A DNA stretch of 64,000 bases, taken from contig CAKKNE010000003.1 of NCBI GenBank assembly GCA_918797485.1, forward strand, positions 372,001-436,000, in the 5' to 3' direction. Positions 9,042 to 18,300 of this stretch are shown here, in pieces (positions within the stretch are counted from its first letter, which is position 1; the number at the start of each line of letters is the position of its first letter). The position numbers were made by a program, and so were the translations under genes. The notes beneath the pieces were generated by a model, which worked only from the letters and a program-made list of their open reading frames with translations, made no database searches and was not told the origin of the DNA. Source of the DNA: Pelagomonas calceolata. Its lineage: Eukaryota > Sar > Pelagophyceae > Pelagomonadales > Pelagomonadaceae.

Positions 9042-11204
9042 TCAGCAGACCTTCATGCTGCAAGCCAGCCCGTTGCAGGCGCAGTCGCTCGAATCGTACT
9101 GGTCCACGTCCTGCGGTTCCCCGACCTTGTAAAAGCCGTTGGTGCCGGGATGACGGATGCGGTGTTCCTCAAAGGGCCAGAATACTGGGCTGAGGATGAG
9201 GCCCGCGTGCTTGAGCGAGTTGGGCCCCGTGGCTTCCTTGCTGAAGATGGCTGTAGCGCCGAACGGGAAGCACATGCACACCCAGCAGCCCGCGATCTCG
9301 TCCGTCGAGATCAGGCCGCCCGGCGGGCTATGGCTTGGAGGACTCGAATGGCCCGGCTGGGCGGTGGTCGCCGCCGCGCGCGCTCCCGGCGTGCCGCAGC
9401 CTGAACAGGCTGGGTGGGGGAAATTCCCGCCGCAGACCCGGCACGCGGTGGTCGGCGCCACGCGCGCGGCGGCCCTTGCGCGCTCAAGGCGCGCCGCCTC
9501 AAGGCGCGCCGCCTCGTCTCGCCGGGCCCGCTCCGCTGCCGCTTCCCTCGCGCGGGCGGCCTCGCGGCGCGCCGCCTCGTCTCGCGCGGCGTCGCGGTTA
9601 TGCTCTTCGTGTTGCGCTTGCAGCCGCGCATAGAGAGCTGCGTTTGGATCACTCGCTGCCGCGTTTCCCGTCGGCCTCGCCGGGGCCGGCGCGGTTCCGC
9701 CTTGGACATTGACAATCGCCTGCACGATGTGTATCTCGTGACCGCCGCCGACGCCGCTGCCGCCCACGCGGTAGCCGAATTGCACGCGACGCCCGCGGAG
9801 CGAAAACGGCAGTTGGACCCCCAAGCGGGTGATTGCATGCGGGGCTTCGTTCCCAGAGAGGGGCTGCCACGTGCCATAGTATGGCGTGCCGCCAGTGGTA
9901 CGCGCGAACACCATGCCCTTCCGATTGCCCCAGCCTTGGTCGTGCCACTGGCACGTGAGACCGGTCGCGCCTTCAATTTCACCGCCCCACGAAGAAATGG
10001 CGTTGGTACTCAAAGTGTCGTGCACGTCCCTCAGACTGACGGAGTTGGGGCGCTCTCTCGCTGCCGCTTGCACGTGATGGGCTGCAAGCCTCAGGGATTC
10101 AACTCCGCGGAGATATGCGTCTTGCGCGGCGTCGGCGCTGCCCCGCTCCATCGGCCTCGCCGAGGTCGGCGCCCCAGTGTGCGGCGTCGATACCCACCGG
10201 CGAATCAGCGATTCAGCGACGCGTGCCTCGGACTCCCCGTCGTCGTATAGGATGTTGTACAGCTTGTTATTGTAGCCGCCGCGAACGGCTGTGATCTTGC
10301 CGGTGAACCACTGGTTGCCGCCGCGGCACCGCACCTCGACGCGCTGGTTAACCGCGAATGCGGCTCGCGCGCGCTCGCGGCGCGCCGCCTCGTCTCGCCG
10401 GGCCCGCTCCGCTGCCGCTTCCCTCGCGCGGGCGGCCTCGCGGCGCGCCGCCTCGTCGCGCTCCCTCGCGGCGCGGGCGGCCTCGCGGCGCGCCGCCTCG
10501 TCGCGCTCCCTCGCGCGGGCGGCCTCGCGGCGCGCCGCCTCGTCGCGCTCCCTCGCGCGGGCGGCCTCGCGGCGCACCGCCTCGTCGCGTGCGGCGCGGA
10601 GCTCCGCGCGGGCCCGCTCCGCCTCGGCTCGCGCGGCGTCGGCGCGGCCCCGCTCCGGGGCCGGCGCGGATTCCGCCGAGACGGGGGTTCGACAGACAGG
10701 GCAGGACCGGTGCGCCGGGAGCCACCGCTGCAGGCACGCGCGGTGGAAGACGTGCGCGCAGGGCAGCCGCTGGTCGCCACCCCGGATCGGTTCCTGGCAG
10801 ATGACGCACTGAACCGCCTCAGCCCTTGATGCCGCCGCCTCGCGCTGGCGCTCGCGCTCCTCGGTCTCCTCCCGCCGGGACCGCTCGACGGCCTCGCGCC
10901 GCGCCGCCGCGTCCTCCGCCTCCGCGTGCTGCTGCCGCGTCGCGTCGCGGTCCTGCGCCTCCGAGGCCCTCGCGTCTTCCGCAGGGCGAGGAGCAGCGCC
11001 GACACTTTGTCCATCGACGAGCTGGGCGCCGCCCGGTATGCGCCCGAAGCATCCCTCGCAGAGGGCGTGGCCGCAGGGCAGGGCCACGACGGGTTCCGCC
11101 GTCTCTAAGCAGACGGGACAATGGGCCGATGCGAAGACTCTGTTCCCACAGGCGCGCCGCGGGGGCCGCGTGCGGCAGATGGGGCAGGCGAGACGGCCTG
11201 CCAT
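9042..11204 (-). CDS. RING-finger / Tudor-like multidomain protein, paralogue B
   Basis: A 720-residue protein from MAGRLACPICR. It shares RING-HC, coil, RING-H2 and long Ala/Arg/Glu coil with paralogue A at near identity. Then the order changes: here one Tudor-like module (KLYNILYDDGESEARV) precedes the beta-rich WGGEIEGATGL module, and the second Tudor-like module of A is absent. The coil is encoded by a repeated unit of about 42 bp (10378-10600), with DEAARREAARARER repeated four times. The protein ends with the same zinc ribbon but a different Cys-rich tail (GCWVCMCFPFG ... CACNGLACSMKVC). Predicted role: ubiquitin ligase-type scaffold. The divergent KDEL receptor lies upstream; element copy 2 faces that gene, not this one. 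Confidence 0.75.
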   Translation of the reverse strand: MAGRLACPICRTRPPRRACGNRVFASAHCPVCLETAEPVVALPCGHALCEGCFGRIPGGAQLVDGQSVGAAPRPAEDARASEAQDRDATRQQHAEAEDAAARREAVERSRREETEERERQREAAASRAEAVQCVICQEPIRGGDQRLPCAHVFHRACLQRWLPAHRSCPVCRTPVSAESAPAPERGRADAARAEAERARAELRAARDEAVRREAARARERDEAARREAARARERDEAARREAARAARERDEAARREAARAREAAAERARRDEAARRERARAAFAVNQRVEVRCRGGNQWFTGKITAVRGGYNNKLYNILYDDGESEARVAESLIRRWVSTPHTGAPTSARPMERGSADAAQDAYLRGVESLRLAAHHVQAAARERPNSVSLRDVHDTLSTNAISSWGGEIEGATGLTCQWHDQGWGNRKGMVFARTTGGTPYYGTWQPLSGNEAPHAITRLGVQLPFSLRGRRVQFGYRVGGSGVGGGHEIHIVQAIVNVQGGTAPAPARPTGNAAASDPNAALYARLQAQHEEHNRDAARDEAARREAARAREAAAERARRDEAARLEAARLERARAAARVAPTTACRVCGGNFPHPACSGCGTPGARAAATTAQPGHSSPPSHSPPGGLISTDEIAGCWVCMCFPFGATAIFSKEATGPNSLKHAGLILSPVFWPFEEHRIRHPGTNGFYKVGEPQDVDQYDSSDCACNGLACSMKVC

Positions 11205-11453
11205 CGGTCAATAAGGCGCTTGGCAGGGCAGCGCAGCACCGGCCGTGGGCTGCGAGTTCCCGTCGACTACTAGTTCGCCCTGCATGCAGATATTTGGGCT
11301 GCCTTAAACTTTAGGCAGCCACTAATAATGCTGCAAGCCATCGGAGGCTCTAGAGCCGCCAGGCTGGACGGCGTCCGGACGCTCCGGCCGGACTCCGGAC
11401 CCGTCGGCCGACGACTGGATCAGTCCGGCCTGGCCGACCGAAACCCGCACCTC
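11205..11453. other. Intergenic region, no feature seen
   Basis: About 250 bp between paralogue B and element copy 2. It holds a short run of CGGCCGGACTCCGG-like palindromic repeats near 11370-11410. No ORF or recognisable signal is present. Confidence 0.4.
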
Positions 11454-11477
11454 GCTAGCGGCTGGTAAGACACTAGC
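11454..11477 (+). promoter_or_regulatory. Oriented upstream element, copy 2
   Basis: Reads GCTAGCGGCTG then GTAAGACACTAGC on the plus strand, 220 bp before the KDEL receptor ATG at 11697. It has intact GCTAG/CTAGC ends. Of the divergent pair (RING protein and KDEL receptor), only the KDEL receptor side is matched. Confidence 0.65.
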
Positions 11478-11696
11478 AAGCAGGCAAAAACGCGGCGGCC
11501 GGGCCGATTGCGTGAAACGAGGGTAAGCGAAGCAGCCGAGGTCCTTCATTTTTACTGCGTCGACGCCAGCGCCGCGTTCCCGGAAAAGCAGCCGTCTGCG
11601 GGTCCAGGGAACGAAAAACAGCTAAACCCAGCCACTAATAGAGTTCCACGCCGCGCGCGCACGACAAGCCGCCAGGAGGCGCAACCCGCCGCGAAA

Positions 11697-12359
11697 ATGA
11701 ACATCTTTCGCTTCGCCGGCGACATGTCCCACGTCGTCTCCATCCTCGTGTTACTGTTGCGGCTCCGGTCGAGCAAAAGCGCCGTCGGCATCTCCCTAAA
11801 GACGCAGGAACTCTTCCTCATCGTCTTCGTGACGCGCTACCTCGATTTGTTCACGACGTTTTATAGTTTGTACAACTCCTTCATGAAGGTCGCGTACATC
11901 GCGTCCACAACCTACATCATCTGGATGATCCGGTTCCAGGAGCCGTACAAGTCGAAGTACGACGCGTCCCAGGACTCCTTCCTGCACATCAAGTTCGCGG
12001 TGGCGCCCTGCGCGGGATTAGCATTATTTGCCTGCCTGGTCAAGGGCGAGCTGTCGCCGATCGACATTTTGTGGACGTTTTCCATTTTCCTGGAGGCCTT
12101 GGCCATCGTGCCCCAGTTGTTTGTGCTGCAGAGATACCGAGAAGTGGAAAATCTCACAGGACACTACGTCTTCTTCCTGGGCGCCTACCGCGGCTTATAC
12201 ATCCTCAACTGGGTGTACCGGTCCTACTACGAGCAGTTCTACCGCCACAACTGGCTGGTCTACGTCTCGGGGGCGGTGCAGACGGCGCTCTACGTCGACT
12301 TTTTCTACTACTACGTCGTCTCGAAGTACTACGGCGGCAAGCTGACGCTGCCCACGTGA
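11697..12359 (+). CDS. ERD2: KDEL receptor (ER lumen protein retention receptor)
   Basis: A 220-residue seven-helix protein starting MNIFRFAGDMSHVVSIL. It retrieves escaped ER-resident proteins carrying C-terminal KDEL/HDEL-like signals from the Golgi, via COPI vesicles. Family hallmarks visible: the N-terminal LLLRLRSSKSAVGIS.KTQELF, the DLFTTFYSLYNSFMK segment, the VKGELSPIDILWTFSIFLEALAIVPQL region, and the Tyr-rich last helix ending KYYGGKLTLPT. Length matches the family. The frame is open to 11508, but the ATG at 11697 matches the universal start of the family. A convergent glycosyltransferase follows 100 bp downstream, with a GACGC-CATC-GACGC-type core between them (12438-12452). Confidence 0.97.
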   Translation: MNIFRFAGDMSHVVSILVLLLRLRSSKSAVGISLKTQELFLIVFVTRYLDLFTTFYSLYNSFMKVAYIASTTYIIWMIRFQEPYKSKYDASQDSFLHIKFAVAPCAGLALFACLVKGELSPIDILWTFSIFLEALAIVPQLFVLQRYREVENLTGHYVFFLGAYRGLYILNWVYRSYYEQFYRHNWLVYVSGAVQTALYVDFFYYYVVSKYYGGKLTLPT

Positions 12360-12437
12360 GCGCGTACACCAGGCCCTTCCTCGCGTAAACACACAATCAT
12401 TAAATTACTCTGCGTCGGTGGCATGCGGCCGGGCGCC

Positions 12438-12452
12438 ACACGCCATCGACGC
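12438..12452 (-). repeat. GACGC-CATC-GACGC-type core in a convergent 3' intergenic gap
   Basis: Reads ACACGCCATCGACGC on the plus strand, in the 100-bp gap between the stop codons of the KDEL receptor and the exostosin-like gene. It is the same core as in several introns of this window. No splice sites are apparent here. Confidence 0.5.
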
Positions 12453-12462
12453 GACGCTCGCC

Positions 12463-13740
12463 TTAAGAGTCGTCGTAGAACGGTTTCCGCGCGCCCGCCG
12501 TCGCGAGGCTCGACAGGACGAGCTCGACGTAGAGGCGCGCACCGTTGGCCGTGAAGAGCGGCCGGACCCACGCCGTCGTCCGGAGCCGCCGCCGAACGTC
12601 GGCCGCGGCGAGCGCCGCGAGCCGCGCCGGCAGCGCTTCAATTTCGTCGTCCGTGGCGACGGCGCCGACGTCGCCCCAGCGCAAACCCAAATTCGCGTAG
12701 GGCAGCTGCGCCTCGATCGCCGCGTGGGTCAAGTGCGTCTCGTCCGCCGCGGGCGCGCGCCGGAAGCCGCCCTTCACGCGCTTGCCCCCCAGCCGCTTCC
12801 CCCGTATCATGTGCGCCTCGTACACGTAGACGGCCAGCGCGCCGGCCTGCACGGCCTCCCCGAGCATGAAGGTGGCGGGGTAGGACCCGCGCGGCGCGAG
12901 CACGAAGAGCGACTTCCGCAAGTTCTCCGCGTAGTCCGGATACTTGCTCTTGCCGCCCTGGCCGCAGCGCCCGACGTCGACCGCCAGCGTCGCCGTCGCC
13001 ACGACGTCGCGCGCCAGGCGGTTGCGGAGCTTCGACGTGCACGAGCCGCGGAAGAAGATTCGATGAATACGCTCTTGTGACGACGCGTTGACCTCGCGGC
13101 TCGCGCGGAAGAGTAAAGGCAGCGGGACGTCGTGCGGGTCGGGCCGTTTCCCCGCCGAGAGGCGGGCCAGGCTCTCGAGGCGCGTCGTGAAGCGCACGGC
13201 CACTTTACTTAACGCGTCGGAGAGCGGCGTCGCCACGCTGAGCGACCCCGGCGTGTGGGCCTCGCGCGCGGTCGCGCCGCCCGCGCGGCGCTCCATGACC
13301 AGGATCTGGCGCCGGTCCGCCTGGCTCAACACAACAACGTGCGGATAATGTGGAGAGAGCTTGGAGAAGAGCGCCGCCGCGTCTCGCAAAGGCGCATAAT
13401 TCAGACCCGGCGCGTGCCGCCGGAAGCCGTGCAATTCCACGATGTGGTGCCACGGCAGTAATACGAACGTGAAGTTCCCGAAGCGCGGTGGGTGGTGGGA
13501 CCACGCCTCCCACAAATCACGATCCAACAAGACGTCGTAGTCGGAAACGATCTCCGGCCGCCAGAAGGGCGCGCACCAGTCGAGGACTCGCCGCTGGTAC
13601 GCGGCCCAGCCATCATTAGCTTGTGTGTGGTGGATGTGGCTGTGCAGCCATTGCTCGAGGTCCTCGGTCTGCGGCGGCAGCTGGGGCAGCGGCACCATGC
13701 GCGTGGCCGCCGCTATTCCAACTAGCCAGAGCCCTTTCAT
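12463..13740 (-). CDS. Exostosin-family (GT47-like) glycosyltransferase
   Basis: A 425-residue protein with a short hydrophobic start (MKGLWLVGIAAATRM) consistent with a signal peptide or anchor, so probably Golgi-luminal. The C-terminal half has the exostosin signature: RIFFRGSCTS, then YAENLRKSLFVLAPRGSYPATFMLGEAVQAGALAVYVYE, which is the sugar-nucleotide binding region of GT47-like enzymes. The N-terminal half (DYDVLLDRDLWEAW, FTFVLLPWHHI) also fits the family. The sugar donor and acceptor are unknown. The start at 13740 is followed closely by the hydrophobic stretch. Both the oriented element (13849-13872) and a GACGC-CATC-GATGC motif (13791-13804) lie upstream. Confidence 0.82.
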   Translation of the reverse strand: MKGLWLVGIAAATRMVPLPQLPPQTEDLEQWLHSHIHHTQANDGWAAYQRRVLDWCAPFWRPEIVSDYDVLLDRDLWEAWSHHPPRFGNFTFVLLPWHHIVELHGFRRHAPGLNYAPLRDAAALFSKLSPHYPHVVVLSQADRRQILVMERRAGGATAREAHTPGSLSVATPLSDALSKVAVRFTTRLESLARLSAGKRPDPHDVPLPLLFRASREVNASSQERIHRIFFRGSCTSKLRNRLARDVVATATLAVDVGRCGQGGKSKYPDYAENLRKSLFVLAPRGSYPATFMLGEAVQAGALAVYVYEAHMIRGKRLGGKRVKGGFRRAPAADETHLTHAAIEAQLPYANLGLRWGDVGAVATDDEIEALPARLAALAAADVRRRLRTTAWVRPLFTANGARLYVELVLSSLATAGARKPFYDDS

Positions 13741-13790
13741 GCTGCCCGCCGCATGCTGCCCATCGGTTGGTGTCTACAGCGATAGCTGCC

Positions 13791-13804
13791 GCATCGATGG
13801 CGTC
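13791..13804 (-). promoter_or_regulatory. GACGC-CATC-GATGC core near a start codon
   Basis: Read on the minus strand it is GACGCCATCGATGC followed by GGCAG, about 50 bp before the ATG at 13740. The same core sits next to the start codons of AIP1 and the alpha/beta hydrolase. It could be a start-region motif or the 3' end of a 5'-UTR intron, because a CAG follows. It overlaps the left edge of a hairpin (GTCTCAC at 13802 / GTGAGAC at 13825). Confidence 0.4.
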
Positions 13805-13848
13805 TCACAAGAGCATTTAATGGCGTGAGACCATCGTGTGCCCAGCTT

Positions 13849-13872
13849 TCTAGTGTCTTACATGCCGCTAGC
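13849..13872 (-). promoter_or_regulatory. Oriented upstream element, copy 3
   Basis: Minus strand: GCTAGCGGCA then TGTAAGACACTAGA, 109 bp before the exostosin-like gene start at 13740. The divergent alpha-galactosidase (start 13936) has no copy facing it. Confidence 0.65.
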
Positions 13873-13935
13873 TCTGCGCACCGGAGCTGAGAGCAAAAAT
13901 CGACCCAGTGGGCCACACGCTTGAGCCTGGCAGCA

Positions 13936-15305
13936 ATGCCGCACTCCTTAGCATCAATGCTGCTCTTGTTGGCAAGCGCTGCAGCCCAAAAGCCACAGCT
14001 AGCACAAACACCACCGATGGGCTGGATGTCGTGGCAAGCCTTCCGGTGCGAAGTGGACTGCGCAAAACCAGACGCGTGCATCAACGAGCGCCTGTACAAA
14101 GAAATGGCCGACAGGCTCCGCGACGACGGCTACGTCGCTGCTGGGTACCGCACCATCAGCATCGACGATTGCTGGGAGGCTGGCGTGCCAGGCATGCTGC
14201 GCCGCCCTGGTGAACAACTGATGATGAACGCGACTCGCTTCTCCAGTGGGCCGAAAAGTCTAGCTGACTACATCCACGCGCGCGGCGCAAAGTTCGGCAT
14301 CTACAGCGACGAGGGCACAAAAACGTGCCAGGGCTACTACGGTTCAGAAGGATACGAAGACCTCGACGCCAAAACGTTCGCGGCCTGGGGCGTGGACTAC
14401 CTCAAGCTCGACGGGTGTAATAATGACGCCAAGGGCTTCGCGACGGGCTACCCCGCGATGGGCCGGGCGCTGCAGCAGTCGGGCCGCGACATCGTGTACA
14501 GCTGCAGTTGGCCCGCCTACATCGGGGACGACGAATCCGTGAAACCGTACGATGCGATGTCCGAGGCTGGTTGCCACCTCTGGCGGAACTGGCACGACGT
14601 CCAGTGCGAGTGGTCTTCTGTCCGGACGATCATGAACCACTGGGGCAATAACACGGCGGCCCTCGAGAAGGCCGCGGGCCCCGGACGCTGGAACGACCCG
14701 GCACGCCCCCGCGCTTAAATTTACAATTCAAGGTTCCTCCGCGTCACGGATTGATTCCGCACAGGACATGCTTCTCGCTGGCAACGACTGCGTGACCGAC
14801 GACGAGGCGACGACGCAATTTGTTATCTGGTCGATCGTGGCGGCTCCGCTCATCATGGGCAACGTAGCATCCTGCGTCCTTCCTTCGACTTGCGTGGGTC
14901 ACATCGGCGACCATTGACGCGTCCGCCGCGCAGGACCTACGCAAAGTGCCAGCCTCGATGAAAAAGCTCCTCCTGAACCCGGAGATCATTGCGATCGACC
15001 AGGACCCGCTCGGCAAGCCAGGCGGGCGGCGGACCAAGTACCCGGGTAGCATCGAGGTCTGGACGCGGGAGCTGAGCGGTGGGGATCTCGGGGTGGCGGT
15101 CTACTTCGACGCGCCGGGCAGGTTCGCCCTCGAGGCCGGGCGCGTGGGCTGGACCGCGCCGCTGGTGGCCGTGCGCGACGTGGTCAACCGGACGTCTCTG
15201 GGCTTATTCAGGCGTGACGCGGTGATCGGCGTGGAGTCGTCGACCGCGCATTCCGTGCGGTGCTTTCGGTTCTCACGGCTCTTCGGCTCGGCGACTATTG
15301 TGTAA
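13936..15305 (+). CDS. Alpha-galactosidase (GH27), three exons
   Basis: Exons 13936-14700, 14765-14863 and 14934-15305. Spliced, the protein is about 411 residues and starts with a signal peptide (MPHSLASMLLLLASAAAQ). It should hydrolyse terminal alpha-galactose from glycans. Hallmarks: TPPMGWMSWQAF, ISIDDCWE, FGIYSDEGTKTC, the nucleophile Asp in YLKLDGC (about residue 159), the GRWNDP|DMLLAGND junction, APLIMGN|DLRKV and AIDQDPLG. The splice joins restore these conserved motifs exactly. Intron 1 (14701-14764) is GC-AG: no GT lies before the in-frame stop. Intron 2 (14864-14933) is GT-AG and carries a degenerate GGCGACCATTGACGCG core. No copy of the GTAAGACACTAGC element faces this gene. Confidence 0.93.
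14864..14933 (+). mobile_element. Introner-like intron in the alpha-galactosidase
   Basis: A 70-bp GT-AG intron. It contains GGCGACCATTGACGCGTC, a degenerate copy of the GACGC-CATC-GACGC core, placed just before the CAG acceptor. It may be an old introner copy; the ends show no clear terminal inverted repeat. Confidence 0.35.
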
Positions 15306-15398
15306 GTGAAATAGATACCCTCTTTAACACACAACACGGGGTGACACACAGCAAAGGGTAGGCGGGGCAGGCGCTTCTGCGCGGCCCGGCATTGAATT

Positions 15399-18300
15399 CT
15401 AGCGCGGATCTTCGTCGGCGCCACCGGTCTCGTCGGTCTCGTCGGTCGGCAAAGGTGTCGGCGACGGCGCGCGATAACGCCAACTATTGCGGTAAACGTC
15501 GCGGACATAGCCCCGCAAGCCACCTGGCGACTGGGGCCCAGCATAGCGCTCGAGCCCTTCGAGCACAGCCGCGTCCGGCGCCGGCGCGCGCCGTCTCGTT
15601 TGGGGAGGCGTGGATGGTGTGGGGTTCGCATAGTTCTGGAGCGCGGAAACTTGGTCAGGCGACGGTGAGCGGTCTGGCATCGGCGTGGCGTACGCTCGTA
15701 AAGCGGCTTCCTCGTCCGGCGAGGGCGTCCGGGACGGCTCCACCGGACCGGCTGCGCCCTCCGCGTAAGACGTGAGAGCCGCGACCTCGGCGTCCTCGGG
15801 CCCGGGGGACGGCACCGAGGCGAGGAGCCCCGCGAGATGGGCCCTTTCGCTCGAACTGACGCCGCCCGAGCGCTCGAGGCGTTGCTCGCCGCGCGCGCGG
15901 GAGCGTGCCCGGCTGCGGGAGCGGCTGCGGGAGCGACGGCCACGGGGCCGCGTCGGTGGCGCGGGAGGCTCGTCGACGGCCGCAACATCCCCGACAATCT
16001 CCCCAGTCGGCGTGCCCTCGAGAGCGCTGGCCATGGCTTCGATGTCGTCCGCAGTCGACCGACGCGGCCGCACGGTGTCGCCGAAGCGGCGGGCGAGGTC
16101 GCCCACCGACGGTGCCGGTTCCTCGGGCGCCGCTTCCTCTTTCACGCGGTAGATCGCCGCCTCGTCGTCGCGGGTCAGCGGATCGTCGTTCTTGGCCTCC
16201 GCGACGCCTTCGTCGTCATCGTCGTCGTCGTCTTCGATCGTCAAGGTGACGGCCTCGGCCTTCGCCTCGGCCTTCGCCTCGGCGACGCCTTCGTCGTCGT
16301 CGTCCTCGACGGTGAGAGTCACGGCGTCGGCCTTTGCCTCCTCGTTGGCGTCGTAGAGGCCGCGGACGGGGCTCAGGGCGGGGTGCACCGGTGGTGGATC
16401 TCCTCGTCTGTAGCGATCGGCCAAGGTCCGCGTCCGCGCCATCACTCTTGGAGGTAACGCCTGCAGGGCACTCGAGATCTCGCCAAAGTCCCGCGCAGCC
16501 GACCGGCCGCGCTCCACCCGTGCCGTGGCCCGGTCCTCGGACCGCGCGCGCCGCTGCCGCGTCGCCGGCGAGGGGTCTCGCATGCGCGCGTGGCGCCGGC
16601 GCCGCGCCTCGTTCTCCGCGCGGAGCGCCTCCGTCGACCGCCGGGCGGCCTCGGCCGCCTGCCGCAGGTTCGACGCCGCCTCGGTCGCGGCGACGGCGGC
16701 GGCCGTCGTCGCCGACGCGGCGAAGGAGCCCGGCGGCGGCGGCGGCACGTCGGCCAGCTTGCGTTGTAACGCGTCCATGTGCGGGTGCGCGGGTGCCGGC
16801 GCTTCGAAGCGGCGGCGGAGGTCGTCCACCGACGGCGACGACGGTTCGGCGGGCGGCGGCGGCGGCTCGATCGGTTCGGCCTCGGGCGGCGGCGGTGGTT
16901 CGAGGGGCGGCCGCGGCTTGATCTTCTTCTTCTTCGGCGGCGGCGCGGGCTGATCGACCGGAACGGGCGTCTCCAGCGCGCGCATGAGCGCGTCCTCGAC
17001 CGACGGTGACGACGGTTCGGGGTCGGGCAGCGGCGGCTCGGTCGGCGGACGGGGCTTGATCTTCTTCTTCTTGGGTGGCACAGGCTCATCGAGCGCGCGC
17101 ATGAGCCCATCTAAATCATCCCGGTCGTCGATCTGGACGTCGATGATCGTATCGTCCGTCGTGTCGTCCACGCAGCACGCGCGGGGCTTCCACTGCTTCT
17201 TCGTCGGCCTGTCCGCCTTGTGGGGCTTCGGGTGCTTGTTGCGATACGCCCGGCGCCACATGTCGATGGCCAAGCCAATCGTGGCCAGGACCACTAAACC
17301 ATTAATCGCCGCGCAGAGCCTCGCGGCATTGTCTGAAGGGTCCTCCTGATACGCCCGGAACTTGACCAAGAAATGCAACACCGCAAACCCACCGGACGAC
17401 AGCGCCGCCAACACGCAAAATCTAGAATCGGGAAATCCGATCTTCTCGACGCGCTTGCCGTGCCGCCCGTGGTGCTTCATGATCGTCCCGTGCACGACCC
17501 TACCGTCGCGCGCCGGGTGGTGGAAGGCCACGCGCTGCCCCTCCTTCAAGCGATGGTGCGCCTTGACGGCGTGCACGAGCCTCCGACCCATCGCCGAGGC
17601 CTGGTGTTCCAATCCTCTGCCTAGCCGCGACGCCTGGTGCTCCAACCCATGAGCCATGTGCGACAGCCCGTCCATGAGCCCGTGGCCGACGTGGCCGAGG
17701 TGCGACGCCTGATGCTCCAGGTCGTGATGCAGGTCGTGGCCGAGCGTGTGGTGGGGGTGCGTGACGCGAAACGACAGTTCCTTCGCCGTCGTTTCGACGC
17801 GGTGCTCCGACGCGTGCTCCCGCCCCTCGAGCGCGCTCATCAGCGCGTGCGCGTCGTGCGCGTGCACCAGAATGTGCGGGTCCCTCCGCAGTTTCTCCGC
17901 CGCGATGACGGCGTGCCCGGCCGCCCGGAAGCGGGGGAGCAGGCTCCGCGACTGGTCCGGCGTTACCGGTGGCGATTCGACTTTGAGGTCGCGCGTGCTC
18001 GCCGCGCGGACCTTCTGCACGATGTCGCAGCGGTGGAGTTCGTGATCTTCATGGATGTCGCGCGTGTACTTCTTCACGATGGCCTCCAGGAGCTCGGGCT
18101 CGTGGACGCCCTTGGCCTTGTACTTGTCGATCAGAGCGGGCGCTTCTTTCACTTTCTCCGGGTTATGTTTCGCATAAAAAGCGTGGATGTCCTCCCTCGC
18201 TTCTCGATGCCGCTCGGCCCAGGCGTGCGTCCGCGCCAGCATTCTCGCCGACAAATGCGGTGACTCCTCCGCCGCGGGTGGCGCGCCCGCCGCGAAGCCC

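Noticed and set aside
15101-15997. 298-residue minus-strand ORF overlapping alpha-galactosidase exon 3
   Set aside because: Arg-rich shadow in a different frame from the giant protein and antisense to a well-supported exon.
17637-18263. 208-residue plus-strand ORF with Arg/Val-rich sequence
   Set aside because: It lies wholly inside the giant minus-strand gene, has no domain, and is an antisense shadow of its charged tail.
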